A DNA stretch of 64,000 bases from Neofusicoccum parvum (Eukaryota; Ascomycota; Dothideomycetes; Botryosphaeriales; Botryosphaeriaceae). The position numbers and the translations under genes were made by a program. Every line of letters starts with the position of its first letter. Within the stretch, counting starts at the first letter, position 1. Below the pieces are notes generated by a model, which saw only the letters and a list, made by a program, of their open reading frames with translations, made no database searches and was not told the origin of the DNA. Below, in pieces: positions 1-10,894 of the stretch. The stretch covers positions 1,798,001 through 1,862,000 of the forward strand of contig CP087216.1 of the NCBI GenBank assembly GCA_020912385.1, read 5' to 3'.

Positions 1-1365
1 TTCGCCATTCTGGGCACCGGCTCGTACGGCGCGGGCGGCAGCGCCGGCGGCCTCTTTGCCGCGCTGACTGCCTACCGCTTTTTCCTTGGTATCGGTATTG
101 GCGGGGAGTATCCGGCAGGCAGCGTTGGGTGTGCGGAGAGCACCGGCGAGCTGGAGAGCGGGACGAGAAATCGGTGGTTCATCCTGTTTACGAACGTCCA
201 GATCGATATCGGGTAAGCGCTGCTTCTTGAAGCATCAGCTCCTCCATCATTGCCGGTCTACTGACAATCGACTTGTAGGTTCGTCGTTGCAGCGATTGTG
301 CCATTGATTGTTGTAAGTAGCCGACTCTCCCCGGCGGCATAACCATTGCACGTGAACCGGCGACTCACAAACCCGCGCCAGGTCCTCGCCACCACCGAAG
401 ACCACCTTCGCGCGGCGTGGCGCATCTGCCTGGGCATCGGCATTATCCCGCCGCTGTCGCTGCTCTGGCTGCGGCTCAAGCTGCAGGAGCCCGAGGCCTA
501 CAAGCGCGAGTCGATGCGCGACACCCGGACGCCGTACCTGCTGGCGGCGCGCTACTACGGCTTCCGGCTGTTCATCGTGTCGCTGATCTGGTTCATCTAC
601 GACTTCTCGGCGTACGCGTTCGGCATCTACAGCTCGACGATCCTGTCCAACCTGCTGGGCGAGGACGAGCGGCTGTGGAAGAGCTTCGCGTGGAACATCC
701 TGGTCAACTTCTTCTACATCCCCGGCTGCCTGATCGGCTCGTACCTCGCCGACATCCCGTGGCTGGGCCCGAAGCGCACGCTGATCCTGGGCGTCGTGCT
801 GCAGGGCATCGTCGGCTTCATCATGGCCGGCTGCTACTCGAGCCTCGAGAAGCCCGAGAACATCGCCGCCTTCTGCGTCGTCTACGGCATCTTCCTGAGC
901 CTGGGCGAGATGGGGCCCGGCGACAACATCGGGCTGATGGCGAGCAAGACGAGCGCGACGTCTATCCGGTGAGTTGCTCCCGACGTGAGGAGGTGTCCGT
1001 GGAATGATTGCTGATGTGGGGGGGGGAACAGTGGCCAGTACTACGGCATCGCCGCCGCCATCGGGAAGATTGGCGCTTTCGTGGGCACCTGGGTCTTCCC
1101 GGTCATCCAGGACAACGCGCCGAACGCGACGCGCAAGGGCCAGGACCCCTTCTGGGTCGCGTCCAGCCTGGCTATTTTCGCGGGAATTGTTGCGTTCTTC
1201 TGCTTGCCGGATGTGGGCCAGGATACGATTGACGAGGAGGATGTGCGGTTTAGGGAGTACCTGGCGGCAAATGGATTTGATACGGCATTGATGGGCCTGA
1301 AGCCGAGCGGTGGGGAGGAGAGCAGTGTGGAGAAGGGGGAGGTGGAGACGGCTAAGGCGGCGTGA
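1..1365 (+). CDS. MFS permease, Git1-like (glycerophosphodiester/phosphate transporter), 5' partial
   Basis: This is the C-terminal 388 residues of a 12-helix major facilitator; the start lies left of the window. Exons join as 1-212, 279-312, 382-968 and 1032-1365, all GT..AG and in frame. The helix-4 motif GIGIGGEYPAGS (about codons 36-47) and the later segment WFIYDFSAYAFGIYSS are typical of the Git1 branch of the phosphate:H+ symporters, which import glycerophosphoinositol, glycerophosphocholine or phosphate at the plasma membrane. The cytosolic tail after the last helix is short and ends in K-A-A. The family assignment rests on these motifs; the substrate is inferred and could be another organophosphate. 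The next gene starts 1.18 kb downstream on the same strand, so nothing indicates co-transcription. Confidence 0.82.
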
Positions 1366-2546
1366 AGGTAGAATTTCGTAGGCGTAGTAGGAGAGCGCAA
1401 GATTGGGGGTGAGAATCAGAGGGCGCGAGACTTAGAGGAGTAGAGGGTGGGTGGTTTAACAGAAACGGATCGAGAGTGTAAGTATAATTATATCTTAAAA
1501 GACTGAATTAAGGAGAATACTGGGAGAGATCTGAGCCGCAAGTATCTTGTCTCAAGAAGGACCGCCTCTTTGGAGAATCTGAGGCATCCTCAGGTGTTTG
1601 TCACTATTCCTACGCATACAAGCTCACTTACTACCACTGCTGGGGTTTCAGGGCCTAAATGTAACGCTTGAGTACTTGCTGAAGGCGATTGGCTGGAAAT
1701 GAAGGAGCAGCGCCAGCTTCTGTGTTTTTCAGCGGCCACGACTCCGGGCCAACATGGCTTACGACGCTGTTGTTTCTTCGTCTCAAGAGGACTCGACGGT
1801 CAACGGGCGATGGCCAGAAGACAGCACGCAAGACCACTGGCGGCGGGCATCGGTAGTTGTAGGTTGCAACAGGGCTGACTCGGCCGCGGCCAGGCCGAAA
1901 CAGGCAGCGCGGCCCAGCCAGACGCTCGCAATGCCGATCCAGAATCACCTCATCTCAAGCCGCCGGCGGGAGCATCGCCCATCCCCGCAACTTCTGCCAC
2001 TTGCCCCAGGCATTCGCAAGCCAACGTCCGCAGCCGAGCTGCTTGGCCGCCGCGCCCGTCCACTCGCGATGAGGCTATTCATCCCGCTTCTGATGTCAGG
2101 CGCAAAAGGCACGCCCCCCGGCCGGCCCTTGCGCCCACGTTTTTCTTACTCGTCTGAATCCACCCGCTGCTGGCCTTTTTCCGGGCTTTCTTTTGCCTTT
2201 CTGTCATCATTCGTGGCTTGACAGTGTGTGTGGGGTTCGCCAATCTGTGGTGATAAAGCAAGCCTTTTCGTGGGCGCGCACGTTCTTATCCAGACGTCTT
2301 CCTCTTTCCATACCTCTCCTCCGGCTTGGTCCTTGCTGCTGTCATTCCGCCCATAGTCTCGTCATCCACACCTCCCTCCATCGCTTACTCGCTTGCCGAC
2401 AGCTCGGGTCGAAGGCTCCCGAGGCGATATAGAGACGCCGTCTCGCCGCGGCGCCTTGGTGTCGTCGACTGCTAACTGACCGCGCTGCCATCGCCGCCTC
2501 CCACGAGAACCTGAGTATTTCTGCTGTGATCCTGGTCGCCGCGGAC
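1366..2546. other. Intergenic region
   Basis: About 1.2 kb between two permease genes on the same strand. It contains the 3' end of the first gene and, from about 2200, pyrimidine-rich sequence leading to the ATG at 2547, as in many fungal promoters. Short open frames occur on both strands but none has a recognisable domain. Confidence 0.5.
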
Positions 2547-4385
2547 ATGGCGGACCCAACCCCAGAGAACGAGAAGAAGGTCGATCAGAGCCCTGATGGC
2601 GACGCTGCGCGCTCGCCTTCGGACTCGGACGTCGAGCTCGACACATCCGGCATTAACGAGAAGGCGCTGTTGAGGAAACTCGACATCAAATTACTACCTG
2701 GACTGGTCGTCCTGTATCTGCTCTCTTTCCTCGATCGGAGCAATGGTGCGTCTAGAAATTGGAATGAGCCTTAGCCCGCAAGCTGACGTCTCCCAGTTGC
2801 GAACGCTCGTTTGGAGGGACTGACGGATGATTTGGGAATGAGTGAGTTTCTGTGTTCGTTGGGTGTTGATGGTCATGATGCTGACGCGCACCAGCCGGAA
2901 ACCAGTACTTGACGTCTCTGACACTGTACTTCATCGGTTACGTCCTCTTCGAAGTCAGTCAACCTTTCATCCATTGATCCCACCTGTTTTGATGGCACGT
3001 CCGCGTTCCTGATATGCCATGAATGCTGATTTCCTACTCCATCCGCAGATTCCCTGCAACATCATCCTCAAGCGCACGACGCCCAAGATCTGGCTCCCGA
3101 CGCTGACGCTCGTCTGGGGCATCGTGTCGACGTTGATGGGCATCACGCAGAACCTGTCTGGCTTCTTTGCGGTGCGCTTCTTCCTTGGTGTGGCTGAGAG
3201 CGGTCTCTTCCCCGGTGTCGTATTTTACCTATCAATGTGGTACAAGCGCCACGAGCGCGTGTACCGTGTTGCGTTGTTCTTCAGCGCGGCCAGTCTGGCT
3301 GGTGCTTTTGGTGGAATCCTGGCATATGTAAGTCTTCACTCACCTCCTGTTTCTCCTACCCTCAACGGCTGCTTTTGAGGTCTGAACGACGTGACGGAAC
3401 GGACGAAGACAAGCTTGCCCACGAACGGACAAAACACTGACAAGTCCCCCAACGCCAGGGCATCGGCAAAATGAAGGGCGTCGGCGGGCTCAACGGCTGG
3501 CGCTGGATCTTCATCATCGAAGGCCTCCTCACCGTCGTCGTCTCCGTCTTCGCCTACTGGTTCATCACCAACTACCCGGCCACCGCGCCCTTCCTCACCA
3601 CCAAAGAACGCACCTACGTCGAAGCCCGCCTGACCACCGACTCGGACGCCACCGCCGCCGAGACGTTCAACTGGGCCGCCGTCGCGCGCTGCCTCAAGGA
3701 CCCGAAATGCTGGCTCTACGGCCTCGCCTTCCACACGCTCTCGCTGCCCCTCTACACGCTCTCCCTCTTCCTCCCCTCCATCATCAAATCGCTCGGCTAC
3801 ACCGCCGCCCGCGCCCAGCTCCTCTCAGTGCCACCATACGCGCTCGCCACGCTGCTCACGGTCGGCGTAGCCGTAGCCTCCGAGCGCCTGCACCGCCGCG
3901 CCCCCTTCATCATCGCATCCTCGACCACCGCGATCGTCGGCTACGCGATCCTGCTCGGCAACCGCGACCCGGTGGGGCGGCCGGGGGTGTCGTACGCGGG
4001 CACGTTCTTCGCGGCGGCGGGCATCTACCCGGCGACAGCGCTGGCGCTGGCGTGGCCGGCCATGAACGTCGCGGGCCAGACCAAGCGCGCCACCGCCTGC
4101 GCCCTCCAGATCAGCGTCGGCAACCTCGGCGCCGTGCTCGGCACCCAGCTGTACCGCCCCGCCACCGCCCCCAGGTACGTCCTCGGCCACGCCTTCGCCC
4201 TCGCCTACATGGTCGCCAACGTCGTCGTCGTGTCCGCCCTGTGGTGGCTGCTGGCCCGCGAGAACCGGACGAGGGAGGCCGCCTGCCCGCTCGGCGTGGA
4301 GGGGCCGGACGCCCAGGATGCTGTGGCGGAGGCTGGGGAGCAGTTGAAGGGGGATGATGATGTGAGGTGGAGGTTCAATATCTGA
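2547..4385 (+). CDS. MFS transporter, anion:cation symporter (ACS) family, Tna1/Dal5-like
   Basis: Predicted 502-residue plasma-membrane permease. Exons are 2547-2745, 2797-2841, 2895-2953, 3049-3327 and 3459-4385, all phase-consistent; three small exons and introns of 51-131 bp break up the N-terminal half. The first in-frame ATG at 2547 was preferred to the non-ATG extension upstream. Visible family marks are FLDRSNVANARLEGL in helix 1, the RFFLGVAESGLFPGVVFYLSMWYKRHE stretch around helix 4 (key residues R, G, E, P) and GLNGWRWIFIIEG at helix 6. These define the fungal ACS family, whose members import nicotinate, allantoate, pantothenate, biotin precursors and similar carboxylates with protons. 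The exact substrate cannot be read from sequence. The C-terminal tail is hydrophilic and acidic. Confidence 0.88.
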
Positions 4386-4860
4386 GCCCGGGGTCGGTGG
4401 AGAAAGGGAGGGCTTTTTTTTTCCTGTCTCGTCTTTTGGTGGTTTAGACGGAGGGGAGGGGCGTTAACATAGTGGGAGGGTCAGGGTGGGTCGTGAGAGA
4501 TATAGTGGTATGTACGAGCGCATATCGCACGTGGAGGAAAGAACCTGTATGGGTTGTAGCATTCATCCGGATGCAGAAATGGTGTTGCCTACATATCAAA
4601 AACTTCTGGATGAACACTTCAATTCCCCATCAAGAGACATGAAAGTTGGACCCAGTCATTGGTATCCTACCGCGGTCGTGCCTTACACACGAGAATGGAT
4701 ATTTCAATGAGGGTTTGGATCGAAAAGATGCGAATTTACCAAAGCAATTTACAAAGAAACAAACCTCCTTACCTTCCACAAGCAATAAAGCAAACCGATA
4801 GAACACCATAACGAAAACAAAGGCTTCCAAGAATGCCACCCCATTCTCCACCTCCCTCAA
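4386..4860. other. Convergent intergenic region
   Basis: 475 bp between the 3' ends of the permease (plus) and MED13 (minus). It contains a T-rich run just after the permease stop (about 4414-4424) and AT-rich sequence from 4690 to 4860, consistent with two 3' untranslated regions. No gene is visible. Confidence 0.5.
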
Positions 4861-7800
4861 TCACAAACACCTCTCCACCGCCCTCACTCCCCTCAACGCC
4901 GCCGCAATATGCCACGGCACCGCCCCACCCCTCGTCCCCCTCATCCCTTTAAGCCTTGCCAGCAACCCTAGGCCCCTGTACGTGGTCAAGAACTCCTTCA
5001 GCACCGTATCGTACGTAGTGCGGGCGGCCTGGTTGGCGAAAGGCCCGACCCCGGTAGCACCGACGCCAACGCCCTGGCCCATAGCGCCGCCCGCTGGCGA
5101 CGGGAGCGGGCTGCTGGCGGCCGTGGCGCCACCGCTGTTGGTGCCTGGGAGGCTGCTGCTGCCGTTGCCTACGCCTCCGCCGCTGCCGGCTGCCGCGGCC
5201 GCGGCTTCGAGGTGCTTTAATGGGATGCTGATGTTGGGATTGTGGGTGGAGGAGGACGTGGGCGTGGCGGCTGTTGACGACGCGGCTGCTTGCGCGGCTT
5301 GTGCTGCTGCTGCGGCGGCCGCGACCGCAGCGGCACGTTGGGGCTGGTGTCCTCCGGGTGTGCTGCCGATCCAGAGAAGGTTGATGCCAACGGCGATGGG
5401 GCCACGGGGCGATTCGGGGTGGTCTCTGCCGCTGACGTCTGTGTTGTTGTCGGCACCGCGTTTGACGAGGTAACCGCTCGCGAGGCAGGGTCGGAACTCG
5501 ACTGTGGAATTGGAGTTGTGCAAGCGGTGCTGGAGGATAACGCCCCATGATTCGTCTGTCACGTCGACGAGACGGGCATCCGGGTCGCTGGCCGGGTCGA
5601 CCGATGCCGTGTTTCCATCTGATGGAGTGGCAACGGGTGTGAATCCATGAGCATCAGGGGAGACGCCCGGTTGTGGCGTATTCCCCCCTGGCGTTGAAAC
5701 ACCCACACTGCCCGATGCTTGGCTCGGAGCCGGTGTCAAAGTTGGTAGGTTCGATGTCATGCAGAACGGCGGGTTAGGGTCGACAGAGATGAGTGCTGTT
5801 CCGATTACAAGCGGACACGGGCTTGTAACAAGTGCTTGCCATGCTACTCAAGAGTTAGTCATCTAGAGGTTTCTGGTCTGGGATACACCTCACCATCTTG
5901 TTCTTCTTTTTCCATGATACCGGCTCTCGCTATACAAAGCCTCCAGGTCACCCGCCGAGCTGACATGATTTCCAAAGACGTCTGGTAGATTTCCCGAGCA
6001 ACTTCAACAAAGGATCGATTGTTCAAGCAATACGAAACTGTGGCTTGGTGCTTCCCGGGGTTGTCAGTCCAAGCTGCCGTTAGCCAGGACCCATCAACGC
6101 TGATAGCATAGCCAACGTGGATATACGAATTTTCATGCAACAGGTCCGACGGAGGCTCAGCTGCGACCCGAAACGGGATCGACTTGGGAAGCATCTCCTC
6201 AAGCTGGATGGAGGGCGCCGAGAAAATGCTGAGTGCAGTGTGGTCGCTACTTGGCGCCTTTGGGGGACATCTGTCATAGACTTCGCGAGCAAGTCTCGTT
6301 AGTAGGCTTGGTTCGAGGACCACTGGGGCCTCGAAGGAGGCTATGTATTTAACAGGAACGAGTTGAAGAACCAGTTCAGGCCTCGAATCATCCATTGCTC
6401 TGTTGGGCGTTGACGGCAGATATGCCTGGAAGAGAGCCCAGAAGGCCGAACAGAGCTGCCAGAGATTGTGCGGGTCGGAGAAAGGATTGACAAGATAGAC
6501 AACAATAGCGTCGATCTTGGAGGAGTCTTCAGATTTTGCGAGCTTCTTAAAGTCGACCCTGGATAGGTGTCTTCCCAAAGAGGAACAGGTATCACGCACA
6601 GCCTGAAGGCAATTCTGGGCGGTCGGCTTCCAATTGTCACTTTCGCCCGAATTGACTGGAGCGTGCACCAAGCCATTGCTAGCAAGATGCTCGATTTCAG
6701 GACCACGAGTATGCGTGCCGAACTTGCAGCTTTCGTAGACCATGCTAATGCTGTCGAGGAAGCTTGTAACTGGGTCGTTCAGCTGTTCACTGGCGGGATA
6801 TATGCAGTAAGCCATGATGTTTTTCGGGCCACTTGTGGGCGAGAGGCCAAGAGGTTCCCAGAAAGACAATGCCGGTGGAAGGACATCCCATGTATCTTCA
6901 CCTCGTCGGAGTCGCACGTGGGGTGTTGGTATTGGAAAGAACATGTTCGCGTGAGGGTCCGAGCTGTTATTCCGCCGTTGAACAGGCTTCTGTTGAGCTT
7001 TGGTTGTCGCAGTTTGCTCAGGCATCACGTCTTGAACGGAAGCGTATTTCAGCATGTCACACTCAGTTGCTTGTTGAAAGAGGTCCTTGACAGCGCTTTG
7101 GATCGTCTGTATGGGGCCAATCTTGCGGAGACCGCCAGGTTGTGGCTCTGATGAGACCGGATTCGGGTCCTCGTCATCTGGCATCAAATCTACTCTGTAT
7201 TAGTGGATATCGACAAAACACCCTCGGACTTCTTACCTAGCGTGCTGTGAATGATCTGATCTGCAAGCATTTGAGTGATGTTAATTATCTCCTTGAGGTT
7301 CAGGGCAGGCGTCTCTGCTACTGTCTCGGAACGGCCATCTGAGGAAGGCGTCGAAGCAGCGGAAGCCAGAGAGAACGATCCTCTCCGTGACCTTGCATCT
7401 GTGCCAGGCCGTCGCCTGACTTTGATCATAGGCGGTGGTAAACTAGCTAAGGACCAGTCGGATGGAGCAGGTTCGAGTGACGAAAGTGGAGGAAGCTCGG
7501 ACTAGAGATGCTAGTTAGCCAATGTTCTTGATCTGTTGCGGGAGCGAAAATGATCTCCACCAGAAGCGATTACACAGCCCGCAAAATCTTCCTAAACGTA
7601 GCACGTGTTTCTGGAGAGTCCGAAGACTGCGACTGGCATTACCTGTAAAAGGTGGCGGATATGAGGCTTACTTACCATGAAGCTGTCTGACTCGCTCATG
7701 ATTGTATCCTGATTTGCTGAGTCGAGTTGCAGTGTCCCAGGTGTACCGACCATTGGAGTTCCGGCAGTCGATGAACCCCACTTTTTGTGAGCGGGAACCA

Positions 7801-10407
7801 GTAGTCCAGAATCCTGTGCAAGCGTCGCAGAACCAGACTCCTCATTGAATGAGCCGGTGCTTGCGGATATGTCGCTATAACTATCGCTATCATCAGAGAG
7901 CCCGTCCATGTTTGAATCGTCACTTGAGCGAGGCGGTCCAACAATGCTTGGAATGACGCCCGATGCCTTTTCCAGAGTCAGGGACCGCGCCGAAGACGTC
8001 GGACGTGACGGCTGGCCAGGAGGCACGCGAATCGAGAGATCTTTTCCAGAAAAAAAGAACTGACCGCCGGCAGCGTACTTCGAGTCTGCAGCTTGCATTC
8101 GCCGGCTGAAATCCACCGTATCGAACATTGCACCTCCCTCTGGTGTCGCCTTGGCAAAATCTTTGACCTCGGTCTCCGGATCGCGCACATGGGGAGATGG
8201 GAACAACTTTTCGGTAATTCGTGCTGGGCTGAGTGGCGGGCTGGGTTCTCGGGGGACTCTGATCTCCTCTTCGGCTTCGTGCTTTGGTTCATCAAATTTG
8301 TCATCTTGTTCGGCGGGGGCATCGTCAGTTTTAGCAACTTCTTCGATCTCTGACATTTCAATATCCGCAGCAGGTTCAGCAGGTGTGCCTGCTGTCTCTG
8401 ATTTGAGCGTCGACAGCACAGTTTCGGCTTGCTCTGAGCCAGGTACTTGAACCATCGGAGAGACCCCTTCGAATTTGACCTCTGCAGGGCTGCTGTCTTG
8501 CTTCGGTTCCTCGAATTCTGGTGGCTGCGAGACGTCCATGAGATCGGCAAAATCGCCATCTCCGTCATCGAAGAAATTGAAGTCCGCTTCCGTGACATCA
8601 TTACCGCCAAACATCTCCTCGTCCATGTCCTCAAATAGATCATCATTATCATCAATGTCAGCAGTGAGCCCACCCGCCGGTGTATCTACTGCTCTCGTTG
8701 GGTCAAGTTGTTCTCCTGGTGGGATTCCCGCGGGTCCAGCCTGATCTGGCAGTGCTGTTGTATCGGATCCTGCACTCGTATTTCCCGGATGACCTTGAGA
8801 TTCTTGATGTGCCTGACTTATGACGATGCCATCCATAATTGCATGTCCGCCAGCGTTTGGGGGCAGGACTGCATCCGGCGGGGTGGGATACACGCCACTG
8901 ACAGCTTGGAGGTCTCCATATGCCGAGCCTCGTGAGTAGAGAGGAGATGAAGGGTACGCCATCGTTGACTCTGCCGCCACTGGTTGGGGATTCTCATCCT
9001 GCGCCTGGCGTGCCTTCTTCCGTGCTTCAATGACCTTTTCCCTTTCCGGCTTCCCGCGAAACCAGTTGTAGGCTTGCCACAGAGGATCAGCGAAGCCTTT
9101 CTTCCCGGGACCCTGCCACCATATAACACCTGGGTCCTGGTCATCATGCTGTCCAGCTGGATGGTGCGCTTCGAGCGAGTGAAGATCGCCCTCTCCTCGG
9201 GCCGGTCCATAAAAGAAGCAGAGGGCGGACGGCCAAAGACATTCGCGGCAAAGAGACGCGGAAGGGTCGTTGGTGTCCTTTGCCACTTGCTGGCCAGGCT
9301 GCAACTGGATGCGTACCCATTTCCCCTCTTCGTCCATGTCTGGTAGAACGAAGCCCTTCCGTCGGAGCCATCGCAAGGTGTCCGTCTTCCACTGCTGAAT
9401 GGCTCGTGATCGTTTCGTCGGACCTGAACCATCACGCTCGCTTCCGACCGCAGACGTCTCGTGCCCAACGTATCTTGCTATAATCCCACAAGGGGAAATT
9501 CGGACAAGCTCGCCCAAGAAGTCGTCATGCGCGTCGTACAATGAGAGGATCTTCTCAAGTTGATAGACATTTGTGCTGTTTGAGACGGAAGTAGAAATTA
9601 CTAAAGTTCCGGCCGTCGACAGGTGGGCATCCAGGGTTGTGAGTGAACAGCTCATGCCTCCGAGAATGGTGAAATCGTCGTCATCGTCGTCAGCATTGCC
9701 AGGGACGTTCGTAGCTCTAGGATAGGAAACAAAAGTACGATAGTTTAGGGGTATCATATGATGGAAGCGAGACAAATTATAGGAAATAGAACCAATGACA
9801 GCGGACATGAAGCATTCGTAGACGGACAAAGGGTCGTGTTGGCTAGAGGCATCAGGGTTGCTAGCGGATTGATTTGTCTGAAATGCTCGGACATTGGCGG
9901 CTTGAATTGCACGAGCGTTGCTCGCAGCAGGACCATGTTGCCCCGCGGAGAAGCTCTGGTGACGTCCACCAAATCTCGCAAGGTCCGCAGCCTTCAAGTC
10001 GCCCTCCGACTGGGCTATGGAAATCGTCAGCAAATATGGCAAAGTTTCGGTGGTGAGGTGTGCACTTACAAGCTAATTGCAGTCCGTTGAGCTGCTGGCT
10101 CTGCAAAGATCCATGGTCCAGGGCTGGAGGATTTGTGCCAGGCTCGAAAAGCCACAGCAGGATCCTCTGCCTGTCTAAAAAGACGAGGCGCTTCGCCTCG
10201 CGGAGACGGGCCTCGACGCAGCTAAGACCCTCGAGCTCCGCAGCCTTGGCACTTGCAGCATCAAGGGACGAAGTGGCAGAGAAAGTGCGATACGAGATGA
10301 TGCCATAGCCAGCCTGGGCGACGTTAGCATGAAAAATTCACGCAGGGAGCTGTGGGTCTGCATACGGCGGCAGACACGCTCGTGCTGCTGTTTTTGATGG
10401 AATCCAT
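4861..10407 (-). CDS. MED13: Mediator of RNA polymerase II transcription subunit 13
   Basis: Large Mediator CDK8-module subunit (yeast Ssn2/Srb9), which links Cdk8-cyclin C to core Mediator in the nucleus. Six exons read on the minus strand: 10366-10407, 10070-10313, 7676-10014, 7237-7501, 5894-7189 and 4861-5843, giving 1722 residues with all phases matching. The 14-codon first exon begins MDSIKN; its intron has a TGCTAAC branch site. The N-terminal Med13 domain shows AGYGIISYRTFSAT, RQRILLWLFEPG and YECFMSAVIGSISYNLSRFH. A long acidic, disordered middle (about residues 470-760) precedes the C-terminal lobe with PVKYIASFEA, VAREIYQTSLEIM, VDPNPPFC and the terminal VPWHIAAALRGV. An alanine-rich insert (about residues 1540-1570) lies in the C-terminal lobe. 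It diverges from ENP2. Confidence 0.93.
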
Positions 10408-10894
10408 CAGGGAGCTCCGGCAGGGCTACGGGACGCCGAATGGGAAGAAAGGTTTAGGATGCGCGCAGCCCACGGCGAGCCTGGTCTTCATCAACGTTGC
10501 GAGAGCGATCAGACGTGAGGCCGGTCATGAGCCCCAGCACGTGGGGGCGAGAGCCGCCGTCTGGAGTCGGAGAGAGAACAGGATTTGACGGGGCGAACGG
10601 GGCGAGGCGAAGGGCCAATATGGGCATTGTTGTCCTGAGGCAGGGGCCCGTGGACAGCGGCGGGCGCGGCCAGTCGGCGGCAGCGGTCGGAGCCGGAGCT
10701 TGAGTCAGGGCGCGCGATGGTGGTGTTGGCGAGAGCGAGGAGTGATCAGGGACGGCGTGGTTGTTCGACAGCCGCGGCGCGCGGTGCACGGCCCGCTCAG
10801 CCCTACCGTTCTCCGCCTATCGCCGACAGCCTCTGGAACTTTTTCCACCACGCGCGCTCCAACACCTCGCCCGCCGCCTGCCTCGCCCGCCGCC
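10408..10894. promoter_or_regulatory. Shared upstream region of MED13 and ENP2
   Basis: 487 bp separate the two divergent start codons, so the promoters of both housekeeping genes must lie here or overlap the neighbour. The ENP2-proximal part (about 10780-10890) is pyrimidine- and CG-rich. No TATA box is evident on either side. An in-frame extension of ENP2 upstream of 10895 is open but has no ATG. Confidence 0.6.

Noticed and set aside
10184..10204. GC-rich palindrome that resembles a terminator or operator
   Set aside because: It falls in the second exon of MED13 and encodes conserved residues (REAKRLV), so its symmetry is a by-product of codons.
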